A DNA stretch of 64,000 nucleotides from Ga0077560 sp046330395 (GTDB lineage Bacteria > Actinomycetota > Thermoleophilia > Miltoncostaeales > Miltoncostaeaceae), in assembly GCA_046330395.1 (NCBI GenBank), contig JAXLSS010000007.1, positions 1-64,000 on the forward strand, read 5' to 3'. A program made the position numbers and the translations under genes. Of the stretch, positions 36,016 to 44,127 are shown in pieces. Numbering within the stretch: position 1 is the first letter of the stretch; each line of letters opens with the position of its first letter. The notes under the pieces are model-generated. The model saw only the letters and a list, made by a program, of their open reading frames with translations. It did no database searches and was not told where the DNA came from.

Positions 36016-36872
36016 CCGGTGTCATTCCCGCCGTCATCGGCGGAGCCGGCGGTGCCCTCGCGGCCCTGGGGCTCACGGCCCCACGTCGTGGCGGCACGCG
36101 TGGGTCGCGGGGTTCCGGCCATGGCGCGGCGCTGGTGGCACCCCTGTCCATCCGGCTCGTCCGCGCCGGGATCCCGGCCGACGCGCGCCTGGTGGCGGCG
36201 GCCACGGCCGCCGCCGCGGTGCTGCTCGCCGCCACGGCCTGGCTGCTGCGCGGCTCGGCACCGCTGGCGCTGGTCGGCCTGGTGCTGCCGCCCGCGGCGG
36301 CCGGTGGCATCGTGCGTCACCGGATGGGGCGGTATCCGGACCGCGTCGCCGCGCAGCTTCCCGCCGCCCTGCGCGCCGTTGCGGACGGGCTGGCCGCGGG
36401 GCGCTCGCTGCGCGGCGCGCTCGCCCGCGCCGCCTCCGACAGCCCCCAGCCGCTGGCGGCGGAGCTGGAGGCGGTGGTGGACCAGCTCGCGCTCGGCGGG
36501 CGGCTGGACGACGCCCTTGCCGACCTGTCACGGCGGTGCCCGCGGCCGGCCCTCCAGATCATGAACGCCGCGGTGCTGGTGAGCGCATCCAGCGGCGGCA
36601 ACCTGGCGCGCATCCTGGGCGAGCTGTCGGAGCGGCTGGAGGGGCGGCGGCGGCTGGAGCGCGAGCTGCGCGGGCTGGGGGCGCAGGCGCGGGCCACCGC
36701 CTGGATGGTCGCCGCGCTACCCATGGTGGGGGCGGTGGCGGTGGAGGCCGTCGCCCCGGGGGTGCTGGCCCGCACGCTGCTGCGCGGCCCGGGCGTGGTG
36801 AGCCTGGTGATCGCGACGGCGCTGATGGCGGCGGCGACGCTGCTGGTGCGCCGCATCGGGGACGTCGCGTGA
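36012..36872 (+). CDS. tadB: TadB-like type II secretion F-domain protein
   Basis: 286-residue inner-membrane platform protein of the tad system. It has two hydrophobic segments near the N-terminus, a cytoplasmic T2SSF domain (AAQLPAALRAVADGLAAGRS, SSGGNLARILGELSERLEGRR) and C-terminal helices. The ATGA overlap with tadA and the GTGA overlap with the next gene show one translational unit. Confidence 0.87.
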   Translation: MTGVIPAVIGGAGGALAALGLTAPRRGGTRGSRGSGHGAALVAPLSIRLVRAGIPADARLVAAATAAAAVLLAATAWLLRGSAPLALVGLVLPPAAAGGIVRHRMGRYPDRVAAQLPAALRAVADGLAAGRSLRGALARAASDSPQPLAAELEAVVDQLALGGRLDDALADLSRRCPRPALQIMNAAVLVSASSGGNLARILGELSERLEGRRRLERELRGLGAQARATAWMVAALPMVGAVAVEAVAPGVLARTLLRGPGVVSLVIATALMAAATLLVRRIGDVA

Positions 36873-37708
36873 GGTGGGCGCTCGCACTCGCGGTCGCCTC
36901 CGCATGGTGCCTCGGCATGGCCGCCCGGCGTCGCCGCGCGGTGGCCAGCGCCGCGTTGCCCATGCCGTTCCGGCTGGCCGCCCGGCTGCCGGTGCCGGGG
37001 AACCTGGTGGTGCGGATCGGCGGCGCCGCCGATCCGGCGCTGGTGGCGGCCGCCGGCCTGGACGGCGTGATCACGGCCGGCGACGTGCGCCGTGCACGTT
37101 CGGCGCTGACGGTGGCCGGCGGTGGGCTGGTGGCATGCAGCCTGCTGGTGCCCGTGCTGTTGCCGGTGTCGCTGGCGGCGACGGTGTGGGGGTGGGTGTG
37201 GCCGGGGATGGCGCTGGCGGGCCGGGCCCGGCGGCGCCGGCGGGAGATCGCGACGCAGCTCCCGGACGTGCTCGACCTGCTGGGCGTGTGCGTGGAGGCC
37301 GGGATGGCGCTGGATCCGGCCATGCGGACCGTGTCGGTGCGGCTGGGCGGGGCCCTGGGAGACGAGCTCGCGCGCGTGCTGGGGGACCTGGCGGTGGGCA
37401 GCACGCGTCGCGACGCCTACCGGGCGATGGCGGTGCGCACCGGACTCCCGGACGTGGATGCCGCGGTGGGGGCGCTCCTCACGGCCGACGAGCTGGGCAC
37501 GCCCCTGTCGGGGGTGCTGCGTGACCAGGCCGGGTCGCTGCGCGCGTCGGCGGGTCAGGCCGCGCGCGACCGTGCCGCGCGGGCCGCGCCGAAGACGCAG
37601 TTGGTGGTGGCGATGATGATGGTGCCGGCCATCATGCTGCTGGTGGTCACCGTGATGGGCCTCGAGCTCATCCGGCAGATGGGGCCCGTGATGGGCGGCC
37701 TGCGGTGA
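36869..37708 (+). CDS. tadC: TadC-like type II secretion F-domain protein
   Basis: 279 residues, the partner platform protein. An N-terminal helix is followed by a pair of hydrophobic segments (VACSLLVPVLLPVSLAATVW), the T2SSF domain (IATQLPDVLDLLGVCVEAGM, LTADELGTPLSGVLRDQA) and a final helix (VVAMMMVPAIMLLVVTVMG). The start is GTG within the tadB stop. It ends four bases into the pilin-like ORF. Confidence 0.87.
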   Translation: MRWALALAVASAWCLGMAARRRRAVASAALPMPFRLAARLPVPGNLVVRIGGAADPALVAAAGLDGVITAGDVRRARSALTVAGGGLVACSLLVPVLLPVSLAATVWGWVWPGMALAGRARRRRREIATQLPDVLDLLGVCVEAGMALDPAMRTVSVRLGGALGDELARVLGDLAVGSTRRDAYRAMAVRTGLPDVDAAVGALLTADELGTPLSGVLRDQAGSLRASAGQAARDRAARAAPKTQLVVAMMMVPAIMLLVVTVMGLELIRQMGPVMGGLR

Positions 37709-38121
37709 GGGACGCCCGGTGGGGACGCGGGGCGGCGCTCATCGAGTACGTGGGCGTGGTGCTGGTGGTGGCCGCGCTGGTGGCCACGCTGCTGGTGCTC
37801 AAACCGCATCGCGTCGGGCGGGTGCCGGTGGACCCGCTGCCCACCCTCGGTGCGCTGCTGCACCCGCGACGGCCCGGGCCTCCGCACGTGGTGCCCCCGG
37901 GACCGCGTCCCGCCCCGCGCCCGCGCCCGCCGCATCATCGGCGCCGGCCTGTGCGACCCGTGGTGGACGTGCCCTGGTGGGTGGTGGGGGCGGCGCGGCC
38001 CGGCGTCAGGGGGTGCGGCGCCGCAGGGTGGCCGCCCCGGCGGCGATCAGCGCCACGGCGAACGCCAGCACGATGCCCAGGTCCTTCAGCACCGTCGCGG
38101 TGGCGTGGGTCCGGGTGGTGA
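37705..38121 (+). CDS. Flp-type pilin-like protein with Pro/Arg-rich tail
   Basis: The GTG at 37705 gives a short leader MRDARWGRG followed by AALIEYVGVVLVVAALVATLL. Glu is at +5 after the Gly, and Tyr is at +6, the class III (Flp/TadE) prepilin pattern cut by a TadV-type peptidase. The rest is a Pro/Arg/His-rich tail. The last 116 bases overlap, on the opposite strand, the 3' end of the ABC permease gene, so the true C-terminus is uncertain. It would be the pilin or minor pilin of the tad system; no peptidase gene is nearby. Confidence 0.6.
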   Translation: MRDARWGRGAALIEYVGVVLVVAALVATLLVLKPHRVGRVPVDPLPTLGALLHPRRPGPPHVVPPGPRPAPRPRPPHHRRRPVRPVVDVPWWVVGAARPGVRGCGAAGWPPRRRSAPRRTPARCPGPSAPSRWRGSGW

Positions 38122-38740
38122 TGGTGCGCATCGCGTCCACCGCGTATGAGAGCGGCAGCACATTGGATGCCCAGTGCAGGGGGGTGGGCAGGTGCCCGCG
38201 GGGCACCAGCAGTCCGCACAGCAGGAACTGGGGCAGCACGAAGGCGGGGAAGAACTGGATGGCCTGGAACTCGGTTGCCGCGAACGCCGACAGGAACAGC
38301 CCCAGGGCGGTGCCCAGCATGGCGTCCACCACGGCCACCAGCAGCAGCAGCCACGCGGGACCCGCCACCTTGAGGCCCAGACCCCAGATGGCCCACGTGC
38401 CGGCCACCAGGGCCTGCACCACGGCCAGCCCGCAGAAGGCCAGCGCGTACCCGGCCAGGATGTCGCCCTTGCCCACGGGCATGGCCAGGAGGCGCTCCAG
38501 CGTGCCCGACTGGCGCTCCCGCAGGGTGGCGATGCTGGTGAGCAGGAACATCACCAGGAACGGGAACAGGCCCAGCAGCGGCGCGCCGATGGTGTCGAAC
38601 ACGGGGGTGTTGGTGTAGATCCACGCCAGCAGCCCCATCAGGATGCAGGGCACCAGCAGCAGCAGCGCGATGGTGCGCGGGTCGTGGCGCACCTGGCGCA
38701 GGGCGCGCTCGGCGGTGGCGAGGGTGCGGGCGGGGGTCAC
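38006..38740 (-). CDS. ABC-2 type transporter permease
   Basis: 244 residues with six hydrophobic segments and the ABC-2 core motif (SIATLRERQSGTLERLLAMPV, then FVLPQFLLCGLLVPRGHLP). It forms the membrane part of an exporter with the ATPase encoded just upstream. The substrate may be a drug, lipid or polysaccharide and cannot be told. The GTG start overlaps the ATPase stop (GTGA). Confidence 0.88.
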   Translation of the reverse strand: MTPARTLATAERALRQVRHDPRTIALLLLVPCILMGLLAWIYTNTPVFDTIGAPLLGLFPFLVMFLLTSIATLRERQSGTLERLLAMPVGKGDILAGYALAFCGLAVVQALVAGTWAIWGLGLKVAGPAWLLLLVAVVDAMLGTALGLFLSAFAATEFQAIQFFPAFVLPQFLLCGLLVPRGHLPTPLHWASNVLPLSYAVDAMRTITTRTHATATVLKDLGIVLAFAVALIAAGAATLRRRTP

Positions 38741-39486
38741 GCCACCACCCCGCGATCGCGCTCCACCAGCCGCAGGAACCCGGTCTCGGCGTCGGAGGCG
38801 CCGGTGCGCTCCAGCAACTCCGGGAGGGTGAGGTCGGCCAGCAAGCGGCCGTCGCTGATGAGCTGCAGCCGGTCGCAGCGCACGGCCTCGTCCATGACGT
38901 GGCTGGATACCAGGAGGGTGGCGCCGTCGTCGGCGAGGCGGTGGAACAGGCTCCACAGGTCACGGCGCAGCACGGGATCGAGGCCCACGGTGGGCTCGTC
39001 CAGCACCAGCAGCTCGGGGTCGCCCAGCAGAGCGGCGCCCAGGGACACGCGGCTGCGCTGGCCACCCGACAGGTTGATGACGCGGGCGTTGCGATGGTCG
39101 CCCAGGTCCACGGTCTCGATGACGCGGTTGACGGCGGCGCCCACCGCGTGACGCCGCATGCCGCCCATGGCGGCGAAATAGCGCAGGTTCTCGGCGACGG
39201 TGAGATCCGAGTAGACGCTGGGCGACTGGGTGACGTAGCCCACGCGCGAGCGCACCGCAGGATCGCCGGCCGGGTGGCCCAGCACGCGCACCTCACCGCC
39301 GGCGACACGCTGCACCCCCACGATGCTGCGCATCAGGGTGGTCTTGCCGCCGCCGCTGGGACCCAGAAGGCCCACCACGAGACCGCGGGGGATCTGGAGG
39401 TGCATGTCCGGCAGCACCACCCGGCCACCCCGCACCACCCGGAGGCCGGACACGGTCACGGTGGGCTCGGCCGTGAAATTCACCAT
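38737..39486 (-). CDS. ABC transporter ATP-binding protein
   Basis: 249 residues: Walker A GLLGPSGGGKTTLM, Q-loop YVTQSPSVYSDLTVAEN, signature LSGGQRSRVSLGAALL, Walker B LLVLDEPTVGLDP, H-loop LLVSSHVMDEA. It partners the ABC-2 permease. The ATG is six bases from the -10-like TAAATT (39493-39498), and both lie within a perfect palindrome that is probably the operator of the adjacent TetR regulator. Confidence 0.92.
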   Translation of the reverse strand: MVNFTAEPTVTVSGLRVVRGGRVVLPDMHLQIPRGLVVGLLGPSGGGKTTLMRSIVGVQRVAGGEVRVLGHPAGDPAVRSRVGYVTQSPSVYSDLTVAENLRYFAAMGGMRRHAVGAAVNRVIETVDLGDHRNARVINLSGGQRSRVSLGAALLGDPELLVLDEPTVGLDPVLRRDLWSLFHRLADDGATLLVSSHVMDEAVRCDRLQLISDGRLLADLTLPELLERTGASDAETGFLRLVERDRGVVA

Positions 39487-39497
39487 GCGGTGAATTT
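39476..39497. promoter_or_regulatory. TetR-type operator covering the ABC exporter promoter and start codon
   Basis: AAATTCACC-ATGC-GGTGAATTT is a perfect inverted repeat with 9-base arms and a 4-base spacer, AT-rich in a GC-rich region. It overlaps the -10-like TAAATT, the ATG of the ATPase gene and the stop codon of the tetR gene. Repressor binding would block the exporter promoter directly. It is inferred to be the target of the neighbouring TetR protein. Confidence 0.7.
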
Positions 39498-40134
39498 ACT
39501 CCCGCGGGGCGGTGCGGTGCAAGGGCGGGGTGGGGCCGGTGAGGTGCGTCTGCACCACGGGGGCCAGCATGGGCACCAGGTCGTCCACCGTGGCCGAGGC
39601 CACCGGCTCCATGTGCAGGACGTACCGCATCATGGCCACCCCCACCATCTGGGACACGGCCAGGGTGGCGCGCAGCTCGGGGTCGTCGCCCGGCAGCGCC
39701 CGGGTGAGGGGGCGCACCACCGCGTCGGTGAGGAACTGGCGCAGCATGGTGGTGCTGGGGCCGTCGCCCACCGCGGTGCGCAGCAGCGCGGTGATGACCG
39801 GGCGCCCCTCCGGGCCGTCCCAGGCACCGAAGAAGCTGCGCACCAGCCGTTCGCCGATGCCGTCCACCCCCGGGCCCACCACCCGCGCCACCAGCTGGGC
39901 GGGTTGCACGGGCAGCTCCATGGCGGAGGCGAACACCTCCTCCTTGCCGGTGAAGTAGTGGTGCACCAGGCGCGGGTCCACGCCGGCGGCGCGGGCGATG
40001 CCGCGGAAGGTGGCCCCGTCGTAGCCGCGGGTGGCGAACTCCTCGCGGGCGGCGGCCAGGATGGCGCCGCGGGTGTCGTCACCGGCGGGCCGTCGTCCCC
40101 GCCGCCGGGGCTGCGCGTGCGCGTCCGGCTGCAT
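39496..40134 (-). CDS. TetR-family transcriptional regulator
   Basis: 212 residues. The N-terminal helix-turn-helix is clear: TRGAILAAAREEFATRGYDG, then FRGIARAAGVDPRLVHHYF. The C-terminal ligand and dimer domain is of the TetR_C type (LLRTAVGDGPSTTMLRQFL). It likely represses the ABC exporter directly downstream on the same strand. The ATG at 40134 is preceded by TACGGT six bases upstream (40141-40146), giving a probable leaderless start divergent from the ECF sigma gene. Confidence 0.9.
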   Translation of the reverse strand: MQPDAHAQPRRRGRRPAGDDTRGAILAAAREEFATRGYDGATFRGIARAAGVDPRLVHHYFTGKEEVFASAMELPVQPAQLVARVVGPGVDGIGERLVRSFFGAWDGPEGRPVITALLRTAVGDGPSTTMLRQFLTDAVVRPLTRALPGDDPELRATLAVSQMVGVAMMRYVLHMEPVASATVDDLVPMLAPVVQTHLTGPTPPLHRTAPRE

Positions 40135-40185
40135 GAGGCGACCGTATCGTGTGACGGGGACGCCGGAGGCGCCGGATAGTCTTCG

Positions 40186-40725
40186 ATGGATGCCGCAGCG
40201 CTCAGCCACCGGGATGCGTGGGTGAACCGCCGGGACGTGCCGGCGTTCGCCGACGTCGCCGCGGCCGAACTGGACGGTGTGTACCGCTACCTGCTGCACA
40301 TGCTGCGCAACCCCGTCCTGGCGCAGGATGTGACCTCGGCCACCTTCGAGCGCGCGTTCCGCGACTGGCACCGCTTCGACCCCGAGCGCGGCCGGCCCGG
40401 GCTGTGGCTGATCGAGATCGCCCGCCGCCAGGCCCTGGACCACCTGCGCAGCGACGGCCGGCGGCGGCGCCGCGAGGAACGCTGGGCGGCCACCGAGCCG
40501 CGTGAGGTGCCCGATCTGACGGTGTCGGACCTGTCGCCCGCGATGCGCACGGCCCTGGCCGCCCTCAACGACACCGAACGCGAGCTGGTGGCGCTGCGTG
40601 TCATCCTGGACGTGGAGACGCAGGACGCCGCACGGCTGACCGGACTGTCCGCCACGGCGGTGTCCACCACCCTGCACCGCGCGCTGGGCAAACTGCGCGC
40701 CCGCCTGGGGGATGGCGATGGCTGA
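40186..40725 (+). CDS. ECF-type RNA polymerase sigma factor
   Basis: 179 residues. Region 2 reads YRYLLHMLRNPVLAQDVTSATFERAFRDWHRF with RPGLWLIEIARRQALDHLR; region 4 reads TALAALNDTERELVALRVIL and GLSATAVSTTLHRALGKLRARL. The start ATG has GATAGT five bases upstream. The gene overlaps a downstream gene for a protein with one membrane helix, the usual sigma/anti-sigma arrangement. The signal sensed is unknown. Confidence 0.9.
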   Translation: MDAAALSHRDAWVNRRDVPAFADVAAAELDGVYRYLLHMLRNPVLAQDVTSATFERAFRDWHRFDPERGRPGLWLIEIARRQALDHLRSDGRRRRREERWAATEPREVPDLTVSDLSPAMRTALAALNDTERELVALRVILDVETQDAARLTGLSATAVSTTLHRALGKLRARLGDGDG

Positions 40726-41518
40726 CATCGATCCCGACCGCATCGACGCCCTGCTGGGCGGTGCCACGCCCGAGGACGAGGACGAGCGCGACCTGCTGCG
40801 CCTGGCCGCCACGCTGCGGGAGGCCCAGCCGCACGCCCCCGAGGTCCTGCGTCAGCGTGTGCGCGGCCTGGGGGAGCCCGCCGCGCGGCGACCGCGGTGG
40901 GCCGGCCTGGTGAGCGCGCGCAACGCGCCGCTGGCGGGTGGCGTGGTGGTGGCAGCCGCGGCGGCCGCGGTGGTGGTGAGCGGCGGGTTGTTCCACGGGG
41001 GGAGCCCGGGGCGGCCCGCCACGACCGTGCTGTCCGGTGCCGCGGGATCGAGTGGCCGCGAGGCGGCGCCGTCGCAGGCCGCGCCGACGCAGATGACGCC
41101 GGGTCCGGCCAAGAACGGGCCGCGCACCGTCGCGCCGTCGGCGACCGGCACCGACACCTTCGACACGCAGGCCGCCGCCGTGGCGGACGTGGTGCTGGGC
41201 GCGCCCGCCCCGGGCTGGCCGGTGAGCGCACTGTCGCGGGCCCGGGCCACGGTGGTGGCTCTGGGCGGGGCGGTCGTGCGTGTGCGCAGCGCCTCCGACG
41301 GCACGGCCGTGCGCCTGGACGCCCTGGTGCCCGTGGCCCGCTCGGCGGCCATCCGGTCGCGACTGCGCGGCGGCTTCCCGGGCGTGCCCGCGGCCGCCGC
41401 GGTGCCATCGCGCTGGCGGGCCGCGCCGGCGCTGTCCGCGCGCTACGCCGGCGACGTGGCCGCCCGCGACGCGGTCGCCCGGCCCGCCACGGTGCTGCGG
41501 GTGATGATCGTCCGGTGA
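40712..41518 (+). CDS. Single-pass membrane protein, putative anti-sigma factor
   Basis: 268 residues: an acidic N-terminal cytoplasmic domain (about 65 residues), one hydrophobic helix (LAGGVVVAAAAAAVVVSGGLF), a Ser/Thr/Pro/Gly-rich extracytoplasmic linker and a C-terminal domain that I do not recognise. No zinc anti-sigma HxxxCxxC motif is present. The 14-base overlap with the ECF sigma gene and the topology suggest an anti-sigma role by context only. Two in-frame ATGs (40712, 40718) could start translation. Confidence 0.6.
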   Translation: MAMADIDPDRIDALLGGATPEDEDERDLLRLAATLREAQPHAPEVLRQRVRGLGEPAARRPRWAGLVSARNAPLAGGVVVAAAAAAVVVSGGLFHGGSPGRPATTVLSGAAGSSGREAAPSQAAPTQMTPGPAKNGPRTVAPSATGTDTFDTQAAAVADVVLGAPAPGWPVSALSRARATVVALGGAVVRVRSASDGTAVRLDALVPVARSAAIRSRLRGGFPGVPAAAAVPSRWRAAPALSARYAGDVAARDAVARPATVLRVMIVR

Positions 41519-42378
41519 CCGGGGCGTGCCCGCGGTGCGGCGGGGCGGCGGCGCCGTGGGCGCATGCGCGTGACCGCACGGGCGGCCCCGGCACGGCGGT
41601 GTTGCGATGCGCCGCGTGCGGCACCGGCTGGACCGACGGCCCCGGGCGGGCCACCCCGGCGGCGCCGGGTCAGGCGCCGGACGGCGTGCTGGGCGCGGTG
41701 GCCCTGCGGCTGGCGCGTGCGGAGCTGCGCCGCCTGCTGCCCGGGCTGGCCCCGGGGGACCTGGTGGTGGACGTTGGCGCGGGAGCGGGGCTGCGCAGCG
41801 CCGCGCTGGCCGCGCTGGGCGCGCGGGTGGTGGCCGTGGAGCCCGACGGCGCGGAGGCCGTGCGGGCCAGGAGCCACGCCGCGGGTGGCGTGCATGTGGT
41901 CACCGCCTCGCTGCAGGGGCTGCCCGATGCGCTCACGCACGCCGATGCGGTGGTGTGCTGGCACGTGCTGGAGCACATGGACGATCCCGCCGCGGCCCTG
42001 GCCGCGATGCGCGGCCTGCTGCGCCCCGGTGGGGTGCTGGTGGTGGCGGTGCCCAACGCCGGGGGCGCGGATGCCCGCCTGCTGGGTGGCCGCTGGCAGG
42101 GCTGGGAGCCGGCGCGCCACCGCCGCCACTTCACCGCGTGCACGCTGGGCCGCGAGGTGGCCGAGGCGGGACTGGACCGGGTGGAGGTCCGCGCCCGCGG
42201 CGGATGGTTCCCGCCGCTCGGCCTGGCCTGCTCGCTGATGCCCGGCATCGACCCCCAGACCGGGGGGAACCCCCTGGCCGCCGTGGCGGCCTCCCTGCTG
42301 GTCACCCCCGTGGCGGCCGCGGCGGCCTGGATGGGTGCCGGGCCGCAGTTGGTGGCGCGGGCCCGTCGCCCCGGCTGA
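41515..42378 (+). CDS. SAM-dependent methyltransferase with N-terminal zinc finger
   Basis: 287 residues. An N-terminal zinc-ribbon-like part (CPRCGG, CAACGTGW) precedes a class I methyltransferase domain: motif I VVDVGAGAGLRSAALAALG, motif II VVAVEPDGAEAV, and CWHVLEHMDDPAAALAAM with LRPGGVLVVAVPN. This architecture matches enzymes that methylate lipids or sugar nucleotides, and the target is unknown. A hydrophobic C-terminus may associate with membrane. GTG start in GTGA overlap with the preceding gene. Confidence 0.83.
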   Translation: MTGACPRCGGAAAPWAHARDRTGGPGTAVLRCAACGTGWTDGPGRATPAAPGQAPDGVLGAVALRLARAELRRLLPGLAPGDLVVDVGAGAGLRSAALAALGARVVAVEPDGAEAVRARSHAAGGVHVVTASLQGLPDALTHADAVVCWHVLEHMDDPAAALAAMRGLLRPGGVLVVAVPNAGGADARLLGGRWQGWEPARHRRHFTACTLGREVAEAGLDRVEVRARGGWFPPLGLACSLMPGIDPQTGGNPLAAVAASLLVTPVAAAAAWMGAGPQLVARARRPG

Positions 42379-43056
42379 TCAGTCCTCGCGCGGCGGCGCC
42401 AGGGGGGCCTCCACGATCTCCTCGTGGATCACGGGTCCCTCGGGGGTGACCTCCAGCCAGGCCCACCGGGGCCGCATGTCGTGGGGCTGGCCCTCGCCCA
42501 CGGCGCCGGGGTTCACCACCAGGGAGCGCCCGGCGGTGCGCACCATCTGCCGGTGCGTGTGACCCACCACCAGCACGTCGGCGTGCAGGGCGTGCGTCTG
42601 GCGCCGCAGCTCCGACACCGGGGTGTCCTCGTCAACGATCACGGACAGGTCGCCGGGGTGCCCGTGGCTCACCACCACCCGCACACCGCCCACGGTGACC
42701 CGCACCCGCGCCGGCAGGTCGGCCAGCCAGGCCAGGTCCTCGTCGTGGAGGCGGCGGATGCTCCACGACCGCGAGCCCACGCGATCGGAGGCCGGGTGGG
42801 TGGGGGGCCGCGGGTGGCCCTTCAGCACCTTGATGTCGGTGTTGCCGCGCACGGTGGGCCAGCCGAGCTCGCGCATGGTGGCGATGCACTCGGCGGGGTC
42901 GGGGCCGCGCATCACCACGTCGCCCACGCACACCCCCTGGGTGATGCCCTGGGCGGCGGCCGCGTCCAGCACGGCGCGCAGGGCGGCGTGCTGGCCGTGG
43001 ATGTCGCCGATCAGCGCCAGCCGGGGGGTGTCAGCCGATGCCGAGCGCCGCGCCAA
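42379..43056 (-). CDS. Calcineurin-like metallophosphoesterase (YfcE/MJ0936-like)
   Basis: 225 residues with the dinuclear metal ligands of this superfamily: ALIGDIHGQHAAL, VCVGDVVMRGPDP, VRGNTD (GNHD position), VVSHGHPGD and VVGHTHRQM. It hydrolyses a phosphomonoester or phosphodiester; the substrate is unknown. The only usable start is TTG at 43056, which overlaps the upstream CHAD gene by 26 bases. It is the last gene of the Ppx-CHAD operon, so a role in phosphate or polyphosphate metabolism is inferred. Confidence 0.83.
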   Translation of the reverse strand: MARRSASADTPRLALIGDIHGQHAALRAVLDAAAAQGITQGVCVGDVVMRGPDPAECIATMRELGWPTVRGNTDIKVLKGHPRPPTHPASDRVGSRSWSIRRLHDEDLAWLADLPARVRVTVGGVRVVVSHGHPGDLSVIVDEDTPVSELRRQTHALHADVLVVGHTHRQMVRTAGRSLVVNPGAVGEGQPHDMRPRWAWLEVTPEGPVIHEEIVEAPLAPPRED

Positions 43057-43609
43057 GTCGCTGCCGGAACCTCTCGCGCCTGAGGCGACGCCACTCCCCC
43101 AGGAAGCGCTGGTACAGCTCGTCGCGCTGCGCGCGCCGCGCGGCGATGAGGGTGTGGATGCCGGGACGCTCGTCGGCGCGCCGCGCCGATTCCAGCCGTT
43201 CGCGGAACCGGCGGAACTCGGCCTCCGACGCCCGCACCCGTCCCTCAGGCCGGCCCAGGACGGCGCCCACGTCCTGGGCCTCGTTCTCCTCCAACCAGGC
43301 CAGGTGCTGCTCCAGCATGGGCACCTGCACGTCGCAGTCGTGGATGTCGCCCAGCAGGTCCTGCATGTCCTTCACCTCGGCCAGGAACGGGCCGAGGTCG
43401 GTGCCGAACGCGCCGCCGAAGATCTCCAGCAGGTACCGCAGCCGCTTGAAGGCGATGCGCATGTCGTGCAGGTCGGTGACGTTGCGCGGGTCGGCCACCA
43501 AGCCGTCGTACTGGTACACCTCGGCGATGCGCACGGCCATGATGCGGCGCGCGTTGGGCCGCAGCCGGCCGTCGGGCCGGATGCCGGCGACGGGTCGTGG
43601 CCTGGCCAT
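43031..43609 (-). CDS. CHAD-domain protein, C-terminal half module
   Basis: 192 residues with one CHAD repeat: DLHDMRIAFKRLRYLLEIF carries the conserved His and basic residues that bind polyphosphate, and DMQDLLGDIHDCDV follows. This matches the second repeat of a normal CHAD domain, which ends in K-RLRY-LE. A Pro/Arg-rich N-terminus (MARPRPVAGIRPDGRLRP) looks like a linker. The ATG overlaps the stop of the preceding CHAD-half gene (TGATG), so the two chains are made together. Confidence 0.83.
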   Translation of the reverse strand: MARPRPVAGIRPDGRLRPNARRIMAVRIAEVYQYDGLVADPRNVTDLHDMRIAFKRLRYLLEIFGGAFGTDLGPFLAEVKDMQDLLGDIHDCDVQVPMLEQHLAWLEENEAQDVGAVLGRPEGRVRASEAEFRRFRERLESARRADERPGIHTLIAARRAQRDELYQRFLGEWRRLRRERFRQRLGAALGIG

Positions 43610-44127
43610 CAGTCGCCCTCCGGCGGGGTGGGGGCGAGGGCCTTCACGTCCACGCCGGTGTGCTTGCGCACCCAGCGCTCGAACCGGGGACCGAACTTCT
43701 CGTGCTGCAGCCGGTCGAACAGCAGCGCGATGTGGTGGGTCTCCTCGCTGCGCTGCGCGGCGTAGCGGTCGATGAGCCCCTGGATGCCCGGCTGATCGGC
43801 GTCGCTCATGCCGGGCAGCAGCTCGCGCAGGTGCTCCACGGCCACGTCAAGGTCGCGGGCCTCCCCGAGCGTGTCGGTGATCTCCTTCACCACCCGCAGG
43901 TGCGTCCGGAACGTCCTGGCGGGAAAGGCGCCGGCGAAGGCGTCCATGGCGGCCCGCAGGCGGCGTGAGCTGACGCGCATGGCGTGCAGCTGCTCGATGT
44001 CCTCGCCCAGCAGCGTGCCGTCGCGGAACGACATCATCTCCCGCCAGCGCGTCAGGATGACGCGCCCCGCCGCGTCCCGGAACGGCGGGTTGGCGCGCAA
44101 CCCATGGACCTCCCACGCCTGGGCCAT
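43609..44127 (-). CDS. CHAD-domain protein, N-terminal half module
   Basis: 172 residues with the first-repeat CHAD motif EQLHAMRVSSRRLRAAMDAF, then RVVKEITDTLGEARDLDVAVEHL, the arrangement found in the first half of canonical CHAD domains. The second repeat is missing from this chain and lies in the overlapping downstream gene. CHAD domains bind inorganic polyphosphate through conserved His, Arg and Lys residues. The ATG overlaps the stop of the preceding gene (TGATG). Confidence 0.83.
   Translation of the reverse strand: MAQAWEVHGLRANPPFRDAAGRVILTRWREMMSFRDGTLLGEDIEQLHAMRVSSRRLRAAMDAFAGAFPARTFRTHLRVVKEITDTLGEARDLDVAVEHLRELLPGMSDADQPGIQGLIDRYAAQRSEETHHIALLFDRLQHEKFGPRFERWVRKHTGVDVKALAPTPPEGD

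Noticed and set aside
32718..36320. Minus-strand ORF of 1200 aa across the tad operon
   Set aside because: Antisense shadow. The plus strand shows intact tad motifs with stop/start overlaps.
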